Assembly: GCA_039029535.1 (NCBI GenBank)
Contig: JBCCFW010000041.1
Span: 1-45,992, forward strand
Direction: 5' to 3'
DNA length: 45,992 nt
Origin: JBCCFW01 sp039029535
GTDB lineage: Bacteria > Acidobacteriota > JBCCFW01
Below are positions 35,842 through 43,290 of this stretch, one piece after another (the stretch's first letter is position 1; each line of letters begins with the position of its first letter). The notes beneath the pieces are model-generated. The model saw only the letters and a program-made list of their open reading frames with translations. It was not told the DNA's origin and made no database searches. The translations under genes and the position numbers were made by a program.

Positions 35842-35871
35842 GCAAGGTCCTGCAAGGTTTCGCAAGGTCCT
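35842..35871. repeat. Three tandem 10-bp direct repeats (GCAAGGTYYY)
   Basis: GCAAGGTCCT, GCAAGGTTTC and GCAAGGTCCT follow without gaps (35842-35851, 35852-35861, 35862-35871). The 10-bp step equals about one helical turn, so the GCAAGG faces would align on one side of DNA. The left end overlaps the palindrome CCTTGCAAGG (35838-35847). This suggests a cooperative protein-binding array upstream of the gene at 36046. Confidence 0.55.
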
Positions 35872-35911
35872 GATCTGGTCGTCTTCGGGACCCCGCTGCA
35901 CTCTCTCGTCA

Positions 35912-35928
35912 TCACGAACTGTTCGTGA
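35912..35928. promoter_or_regulatory. 17-bp perfect palindrome, likely operator
   Basis: TCACGAAC (35912-35919), one T, and GTTCGTGA (35921-35928) form an exact 8-bp inverted repeat. It is 117 nt before the ATG of the next gene and 40 nt after the tandem repeats. The shape is typical of dimeric regulator sites. Confidence 0.55.
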
Positions 35929-36045
35929 GGGCGGCTTTCGCCCGACTCGGTCGACGGCATCGACGCGTGGCGACCGAGCTTCCCGCGACACCTGGTCGGT
36001 CTCGATGGAGCATCGGACCGAATCCAGGGACATGGAGAGACAGCG

Positions 36046-36462
36046 ATGGCAACGAATCCTCAGACCATGACCGTCGACCTGGGTGGCCGGACGGGCACCG
36101 CGGACGTGCTCATCAAGGCCGAGGCCCATGCGGCCTTCCGCCAGCGGGTCGCCCTCGAGCTGAAGAGCGCCGATGGCAAGCATCAGGCCGTCACCTTCAA
36201 CGGGACTGGTGAGAACGTGCCGATGAAGGACGGCGGTGGTGCCGACAAGCTCTACATCACCGGGTGGCAGCTGCCCATCAAGATCGTGGCGACCTACAGC
36301 TTCAGCTCCAACGGTGGACGAAGCTACCAGAACGTCCCCGACGGCAACGTCATTCCGAAGACGCTGGTCGACTCACCGCAGGTCCAGGTCGTCCAGGTCA
36401 CCACCGAGGACTTCCACGACAACGACGACAACGACACCTACCTCCACGTGATCGCTCACTGA
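36046..36462 (+). CDS. Small soluble protein of unknown function, second of a pair
   Basis: A 138-residue, beta-rich protein without signal peptide or Cys. The ATG at 36046 follows GGAGAGA. Notable stretches are MTVDLGGRTGTADVL, the Gly/Asn-rich loop NGTGENVPMKDGGG, ITGWQLPIKIVATYSFSSNGG and the acidic end TTEDFHDNDDNDTY. It may be a jelly-roll or lectin-like fold, but that is only impression, and I do not recognise a family. It has its own elaborate upstream region and ends at a long hairpin, so it is probably expressed as an independent unit near the kinase locus. Confidence 0.75.
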   Translation: MATNPQTMTVDLGGRTGTADVLIKAEAHAAFRQRVALELKSADGKHQAVTFNGTGENVPMKDGGGADKLYITGWQLPIKIVATYSFSSNGGRSYQNVPDGNVIPKTLVDSPQVQVVQVTTEDFHDNDDNDTYLHVIAH

Positions 36463-36529
36463 GCGCATCCTGGAGCGGTAGCGAACCAGGGGCCGGGGAT
36501 GCTCAGCCTCTCCGGGCCCTGGAAGAGCC

Positions 36530-36587
36530 CACGTGACGACCTCGTGTCCCGTCTCCCTCGGTCTTCAGGACACGAGGTCATCACGTG
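36530..36587. terminator. Long 20-bp-stem hairpin between convergent genes
   Basis: A 20-nt left arm starting at CACGTGACGA (36530-36549) pairs with the right arm (36568-36587), with a single mismatch, around an 18-nt loop. It lies 67 nt after one stop and 8 nt before the convergent stop at 36596. No T-run is present on either side. The stem is much longer than ordinary terminators here. Confidence 0.6.
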
Positions 36588-36595
36588 ATGCTCGC

Positions 36596-37132
36596 TCAGA
36601 ACAGGTCGTCGATCGTGACGATGCAGGTCGGGTCGAACTCGACCTTCACTCGCGTGCCCGTGCCGCCCAGGCCGAAGCCAGGCTCGCCACCGCTACCCCA
36701 GGTGCCGGGCAGCAGGACGGTCTCACCCCGGCGATCGAGCGGCACGAGCTTGGCAGGCAGCGCGACCCGATAGCTCGGCGGCGGGGGATCCAGGTCCCAG
36801 ATGTCGGCGGCGCCGACGCCGACGAGCACGTAGTAGCCGTCGGGGATGTCCGGCCGTTGGAAGCCGGCGAGGAACAGGACGGCCAGGGGCCGATCGCCGA
36901 CGACACGGCCGGCCACCGCCCGAACGCTCCCTGAGTCGAAGCTCCGGATGTCCTCGAGCTCGAAGCGGGTGCAGGACCGGAGAAGGTCGGCTGCCTCCTG
37001 GTGGCAGGACGAGCCGAGGGACAGCATGGCGTCGACCGACGACGCGCTCGTGTCCCTCGGCGCGAGCAGTCCGAGAACGAGAAGTCCGACCGTCGGAACG
37101 AGACGGAGGGGGCTGGCTTGGAATCGAAGCAT
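36596..37132 (-). CDS. Small exported protein of unknown family
   Basis: A 178-residue protein from ATG 37132, with GGAGAG upstream. A GTG/ATG further up (37201) would add a non-hydrophobic extension. The signal peptide is SPLRLVPTVGLLVLGLLAP, cleaved near residue 30. The mature protein has two or three Cys residues and beta-rich segments (RVKVEFDPTCIVTIDDL at the C-terminus). The stretch RVVGDRPLAVLFLAGFQRP and the Gly-rich GTWGSGGEPGFGLGG are distinctive. No family is recognised. It converges on the gene at 36046 across the long hairpin. Confidence 0.7.
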   Translation of the reverse strand: MLRFQASPLRLVPTVGLLVLGLLAPRDTSASSVDAMLSLGSSCHQEAADLLRSCTRFELEDIRSFDSGSVRAVAGRVVGDRPLAVLFLAGFQRPDIPDGYYVLVGVGAADIWDLDPPPPSYRVALPAKLVPLDRRGETVLLPGTWGSGGEPGFGLGGTGTRVKVEFDPTCIVTIDDLF

Positions 37133-37245
37133 CGGTGACTCTCCTGGTCGGGCGACTCCCACGCGACCAGGAGGACGTCGACATCCGGCGGACATGACCA
37201 CCGGATGCCGACTCGCGTCCTCGATTCCGAGCGCTCGGTCCGAGC

Positions 37246-39051
37246 TCAGATCCGGACCGTGCCCCCATCGAACAGGGGCACGGTCATCGAGAAGTTCTCG
37301 CCGTAGGTCAGCTTCTGCTCCTCGAGGATGCCGAGCGCGACCTGCTCGCCCATCCGGATCGACTCGATGTAGTCCGAGAAGTAGTGGACCCCCGCCCAGT
37401 TGCGGCCGATCGAGATGTTCGACGCGAGCTTGTTGAGCTCACCCTCCACCGTCAGCGGTGCATCGAGGGCGACCGAAGCGAGCTTCGTCCCGTCCGACTT
37501 CGAGTCGGCCTGGTAGGCGATGGGGCGACCCTTGCCGTTGCGCAGCGGCAGCTCCCAGCCGGTGTCGAAGAAGGCCTTGAGGATCGTGACGCAGGCACCC
37601 GCCACGGTGGCGTGACCAGCCCCGTAGGAGGGATGCATGGGCGAGCCCTCGGGGAAGGCCATGGGGAGGAGCAGCGTCCCGCCCGTCGCCTTCTTGACCG
37701 CTCGCTCGAGCCGCGTGCAGTCGAGCATGCCCGACACGACCTCGAGCTCGGCATCGCCCGCCGTCCGGTGGCGCTCGATGAGACCGCCGACGGCCTCGGG
37801 GCGGAGACGACGGTGCACGTTGAACTTCTGGTAGCGCACGGCCTTGAGGGCGCGGGTGGCGACCTCGGTGACCAGCGAGAGGACGTGCGGCCCGCCGAAG
37901 TGGGCGAAGCCCTGCTGCTTGTCGCGGAAGTCCGGGTCCTGGAATGGGATGCCCGGATCGAAGGGCGCACCCATTCCGAGCAGGAGCAGGCAGGCGTTGA
38001 GGTAGGCCTCGTAGAGCGCGTCGTAGTGGACGTAGGTGGCGAGGTCCCGCGGCGTGGCGATGAAGCGACTGGCCGCGTCGTAGCACTCGGTGCCCCGGAC
38101 GTCGGCGCCGTTCTGGACGTCGAGCCAGGCCGGCCAGGTCGTCATGTAGTCGACGCCGGGAGTCGCCTTGCGCACGCGCTGATCGATGGTGATGGCGCCG
38201 TAGGAGATGCGACCGTCCGTGACCTTGCGGTCCGGGCTGTTGCCGTTGATCCCCGTGTTGCCGATGAGCAGGAACTGCGAGATGTAGGGCCCGACGTCGT
38301 CGCCCCGCGTGACGCCACGGAAGAGCCGATCGAGCGGGATCTTCGGGGCCTTGCCCCGGGTGGCGTGCCGACGGCGACGCTTGCGGGCCTCGTCGGTCAA
38401 GTCGGAGGCCGTGAGACCGGCGTCCTGGCTGGAGTGGAACCAGGGCATGTCGCCCAGCGACGCTCGAGCCGCCGAGACCCGGCGAGACGATCCGAAGCTG
38501 TCGAAGAAGACGTCCCGTAGCAACGCCATCCAGTAGACCTCGGCCATCTCGGCGGCGAGCTCTGCAGAGTCGAGTCGCGGGGCCGGCGGCATGGTGACGG
38601 CCTGGGCATCGGGGCCTTCGAGGTCGAACGTGAGACCGGCGCCCTGGCTCTCCCAGGCGCGCACGGACACGCAGTCCTTCTTGTTCTTCGGGTCCTTCCA
38701 GTCATGCTCCGGCTCGCCCTTCTTGAACTTCGTGTTCTTGCCGAAGGGGTCGAAGGGCCCTGGTCCGAGGGGGATCGCCTCGAAGTCGTCGGTGTCTCCG
38801 GAGTCCAGCGCGCGGACGAAGGCGGCGTAGGCCGATGGATCCACGACGAGCCCGCGATCGTCGTGGGCGAGACCCTTCGTGAAGTTGGCGATGAAGGAGG
38901 GCGTGTTCTTCTTCTTGCCCTTGGCGTCGACGATCTCCCGGCGGTATTCGTGCTCTTCCTCGTTGGCTTCGTGGCGGACGGATCCCCGCGCGGCGGCGAG
39001 GGCCGCGGCTTCCACTCGGACGCTCTCGGCCTGCTGACGTCGGTCTCTCAT
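37246..39051 (-). CDS. Vanadium-dependent haloperoxidase-like protein (PAP2 superfamily)
   Basis: A 601-residue protein with the algal-type VHPO motifs in the right order and spacing. These are K409 and R417 (KFNVHRRLRPE), A478-G479-H480 in PSYGAGHATV, and R550 and H556 (GRNWAGVHYF). In well-studied algal bromoperoxidases the corresponding residues are Lys, Arg, Ser-Gly-His, Arg and His, and the last His binds vanadate. The Ser that hydrogen-bonds vanadate is replaced here by Ala. The enzyme would oxidise halide or, if vanadate binding is lost, act as a related phosphatase. No signal peptide is present. ATG 39051 follows an AGAGGGG site. Confidence 0.85.
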   Translation of the reverse strand: MRDRRQQAESVRVEAAALAAARGSVRHEANEEEHEYRREIVDAKGKKKNTPSFIANFTKGLAHDDRGLVVDPSAYAAFVRALDSGDTDDFEAIPLGPGPFDPFGKNTKFKKGEPEHDWKDPKNKKDCVSVRAWESQGAGLTFDLEGPDAQAVTMPPAPRLDSAELAAEMAEVYWMALLRDVFFDSFGSSRRVSAARASLGDMPWFHSSQDAGLTASDLTDEARKRRRRHATRGKAPKIPLDRLFRGVTRGDDVGPYISQFLLIGNTGINGNSPDRKVTDGRISYGAITIDQRVRKATPGVDYMTTWPAWLDVQNGADVRGTECYDAASRFIATPRDLATYVHYDALYEAYLNACLLLLGMGAPFDPGIPFQDPDFRDKQQGFAHFGGPHVLSLVTEVATRALKAVRYQKFNVHRRLRPEAVGGLIERHRTAGDAELEVVSGMLDCTRLERAVKKATGGTLLLPMAFPEGSPMHPSYGAGHATVAGACVTILKAFFDTGWELPLRNGKGRPIAYQADSKSDGTKLASVALDAPLTVEGELNKLASNISIGRNWAGVHYFSDYIESIRMGEQVALGILEEQKLTYGENFSMTVPLFDGGTVRI

Positions 39052-39074
39052 GCTCGGTCCCCTCTCGGTGTCTC

Positions 39075-39098
39075 GTGAGCCACGGCATCGATGCTCAC
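39075..39098. promoter_or_regulatory. Inverted repeat upstream of haloperoxidase gene
   Basis: GTGAGC (39075-39080) and GCTCAC (39093-39098) are perfect 6-bp inverted repeats, and GCATCGATGC (39085-39094) is a palindrome between them. The site starts 24 nt upstream of the haloperoxidase ATG and could be an operator. Confidence 0.35.
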
Positions 39099-39123
39099 GG
39101 CGCGGTGGGCTCGGTCTCGAGCT

Positions 39124-39151
39124 CTCGATGGAGACAACGATGTCTCTCGAG
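39124..39151. other. Imperfect hairpin in the 284-bp gap between haloperoxidase and WGR/SMI1 genes
   Basis: CTCGA-TG-GAGAC (39124-39135) pairs with GTCTCTCGAG (39142-39151), with a 2-nt bulge and a 6-nt loop. The gap holds the promoter region of the haloperoxidase gene and the end of the WGR/SMI1 transcript. Otherwise I see nothing coding in 39052-39335. Confidence 0.25.
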
Positions 39152-39335
39152 CAGAACCGTCAACGAACGACGGCAAGCCCACCACGAGCCGGCGCGGGCC
39201 CCGTTCTGGCCCACTGCCGACCGCCTTCGATTCTTGCCGGGCGGTGGTCCGGCGGCGAGCTGGGGTGCCGAGCGTGGTAACTCATTTGAACGCTGGTCGG
39301 CCGTCATGCCGCCTGCTGCCTCGAGGGGGGAGGCC

Positions 39336-40520
39336 TCAGGCCTCGAGCGGTCGGTGCCACTCGACCGGCCGACCGCGGCCCGGGTCGTGACCGAGGGCGC
39401 GCGTGACCACGGTGTCGACCGCCTTCTTCGTGAGGAGGAAGAAGTCCGTTCGGGCCGGGTGGCGGAGCGTGGGAGCACCGGCGAGCTCGTCGAGGCTCTC
39501 GCTCAGGCGAGGCACGCCGAGCTGGGTCAGCTCTCGTGCCCAGGACCAGAGCCGAGTCTGCATCCGGCAGGCCGCCTCCCAGTCCTGGAGACTGGTGGTC
39601 GCCTCCACGAGTCGCACGTGGCACCAGGTGAGCAGGTCCGGCGCGTCGAGCACCGACGCCGAGCTCTCGTCGACGTGGAGCACCGGTGTCGGATCGGCTT
39701 CGGTCGTTGCGCGCAAGTCGAAGCAGTACCGACCACCTGCCGCGTCTCGTGCGAACGGGACGACTCCGAGCTCGAAGACACGGTCGGGACGAGCGCTCCG
39801 GAAAGCCGCGTCCTCATCCGCGAGTTGGTCTGGTCGCGTCCACTCCACGTCGAGATCGAGGAGCTCGCGTCGATTTCGCTCGTCCGTGGCTCCGGCCAGG
39901 GTCCAGTTCACGAACGGCTCCGGGAGCTTGCGAGCATGCCGCCGCTCGAGCGTTTCGAGAGCCTTCTCGGCTGCGAGTCGATGCTCCGGCGTCCAGGTGA
40001 ATCGGCAGCGACGGGCCGTCTCACGCAATGGCGGAAAGGGACCGGCGGTCAGGCTGGTCGGTCGCTCCCGCCAACCCTGCCGCAGCTTGGCGGCCACCGA
40101 GTGTTCGGCCCAGCTCAGGGCGTCGGCCGGGCTCGTGAAGTCGCGCCACCAGCGACGCCCGTCGTCGAGGTCCGAGCAGCGGTGAAGGTCGCAAGCGCTG
40201 TCGTCGAGGCTGATGCACCAATAGTGACGCAGGCCGTTCTCGATCCGTTCGAAGTCACGCCAGCCGGCGAAGACGCTCGCGGAGGCCATGAGCGCGGTCT
40301 GGTGGATCCAGCCGTCGGCGACCCTGCCCCGGATGAGCGTGTCGACCGTTTCGAAGACGGCCTCCTCCGAGTCCAGGTCCTGGCGGTCGGTCGATCGTTC
40401 GGCTCCGGGAGCCCCTTCGCGGGTCTCGTAGCTCGTGCCCAGGATGCGAATGGACCACGACTCCTGCGAGCCGATGGCGCCCTTGAGGAAGTTGCGCCAG
40501 CCCTCATGCGTCCCCGTCAT
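39336..40520 (-). CDS. WGR-like and SMI1/KNR4-like domain protein
   Basis: A 394-residue protein from ATG 40520, with a strong GGAGGAG site. Residues about 20-75 and 95-150 both resemble the WGR motif. The first is WSIRILG ... AVFETVDTLIRGRVADGW. The second is YWCISLDD ... DALSWAEHSVAAKLRQGW, each with an aromatic start and a final Lys/Arg...Gly-Trp. The stretch VPFARDAAGGRYCFDLRA (about 255-275) is typical of the SMI1/KNR4 (SUKH) fold, which includes toxin-immunity proteins. Both assignments are from pattern only. It lies 20 nt downstream of the ABC-F gene and is probably co-transcribed. No toxin gene is visible. Confidence 0.55.
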   Translation of the reverse strand: MTGTHEGWRNFLKGAIGSQESWSIRILGTSYETREGAPGAERSTDRQDLDSEEAVFETVDTLIRGRVADGWIHQTALMASASVFAGWRDFERIENGLRHYWCISLDDSACDLHRCSDLDDGRRWWRDFTSPADALSWAEHSVAAKLRQGWRERPTSLTAGPFPPLRETARRCRFTWTPEHRLAAEKALETLERRHARKLPEPFVNWTLAGATDERNRRELLDLDVEWTRPDQLADEDAAFRSARPDRVFELGVVPFARDAAGGRYCFDLRATTEADPTPVLHVDESSASVLDAPDLLTWCHVRLVEATTSLQDWEAACRMQTRLWSWARELTQLGVPRLSESLDELAGAPTLRHPARTDFFLLTKKAVDTVVTRALGHDPGRGRPVEWHRPLEA

Positions 40521-40540
40521 GTTCTCCTCCCCTTTCGTTG

Positions 40541-42070
<1,530 letters not shown>

Positions 42071-42133
42071 GAGCGCGAGCCCCCCGATGACGCCCTCGCA
42101 CGGGCGTCGTGAAAGCGCGACTCCGACGTCGGG

Positions 42134-43237
42134 TCAGTCGGTGTCGTGACGGTCCAGTCGCTCGATCACGCCGCGGACGAGCAACGGCCAGGCCAAGGTC
42201 GCGTCGGCGTGGACCTCGGCGAAGCGACCACCTTCGGCCGGCGGCACGAACTTGCCCCAGGACACGCCTTCCGAGTACGTGCAGCCCGACAGTCCGCCCC
42301 AGTGGACGGGTTCGGGGCAGATCCGAACGGCGTAGCGGTAGCGCGGGCTGCCCAGTGACAGGCCGAGACGGTGGTTGAGCAAGTCCACGTAGGGACCGAC
42401 CTGCTGCGACCAGTTGCGTGGCACGCCACCGCCGATGGTGAAGATCCCGAGCCGAGGAGCCGCTCGCGCCCACTGACAAAAGGAGACGAGGTCGCCGAAG
42501 GGGTTGAACGCCGGCGTCCGGGCGAACGGGTCGAGCTCGTCGCCGTCGCCGGCCTCGGGTCCGGCTCGCACCGCCCAGGTCGCGACGTCGAGACCGATCT
42601 CAGAGTCGGTGAAGGCGGGGACGTACACGGGCACGTCGTGCTCGTAGGCCGCGCGCAGCACGCCCGGGCCCTCGTCGCGCTCCGACAACACCTTGCCGAT
42701 GGCTCGACAGAGCTGCTCCGACGAGAAGGTCTCGCCCTTGGGCAAGGACTCGAGCGCCGCATGCACGACCCGCTCCACGTCGTTGAGGTTGCTCTCCATC
42801 TCGAGCGTGTCGTAGACGCGGTTGTAACCCTTGGCGAAGAGCTCCTCGTCGGAGACCCCCTCGGGGCGACGGTAGTGAACGGCGCCGATGGCCTCGGTCA
42901 GCCCGTGAGCCATGAGCGCACCGGTCGACACGATGGCGTCCACCATGCCCCGCTCGATCATCCGCACCATGACCAGGCCCATCTTGGCCACGGTCATCGC
43001 GCCGGAGACGGTGAGCACGACCCGACAGTCCTCGTCGACGGTCATGTCGTGGACGATCGAGGCCGCCTCGCCCAGGCCGCGGCCGGCGAAGGCCGTCGAG
43101 GCCATGGCCTCGAGCAGGGCGTCGCAGCTCTCGGTCTCGGCAGGATCGAGAGGCTTCAGCGGGGTGAAGCCGTCGTCTCGACCATCGTGCAGGGTGCGGG
43201 GGGAACCGCCGGGCTCGTTCTGATTCTTCTCGCTCAC
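42134..43237 (-). CDS. Deoxyhypusine synthase-like protein
   Basis: A 367-residue protein of the deoxyhypusine synthase family. Visible are LTVSGAMTVAKMGLVMVRMIERGMVDAIVSTGA (NAD-binding Rossmann-like core), PVYVPAFTDSEIGLD, IFTIGGGVPRNW and SEGVSWGKFVP, where K329 corresponds to the imine-forming Lys. Archaeal and eukaryotic enzymes modify eIF5A. Bacteria lack eIF5A, so bacterial homologs are thought to make other polyamine products such as homospermidine or to serve unknown roles. No partner gene is seen. It lies between the ABC-F and aceE genes, 53 nt downstream of aceE. Confidence 0.85.
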   Translation of the reverse strand: MSEKNQNEPGGSPRTLHDGRDDGFTPLKPLDPAETESCDALLEAMASTAFAGRGLGEAASIVHDMTVDEDCRVVLTVSGAMTVAKMGLVMVRMIERGMVDAIVSTGALMAHGLTEAIGAVHYRRPEGVSDEELFAKGYNRVYDTLEMESNLNDVERVVHAALESLPKGETFSSEQLCRAIGKVLSERDEGPGVLRAAYEHDVPVYVPAFTDSEIGLDVATWAVRAGPEAGDGDELDPFARTPAFNPFGDLVSFCQWARAAPRLGIFTIGGGVPRNWSQQVGPYVDLLNHRLGLSLGSPRYRYAVRICPEPVHWGGLSGCTYSEGVSWGKFVPPAEGGRFAEVHADATLAWPLLVRGVIERLDRHDTD

Positions 43238-43290
43238 TCGGTCCGCCCCCTCACCCGAGCCGCCTCAGTGCGACTCGGGTCTGCCCGTCC

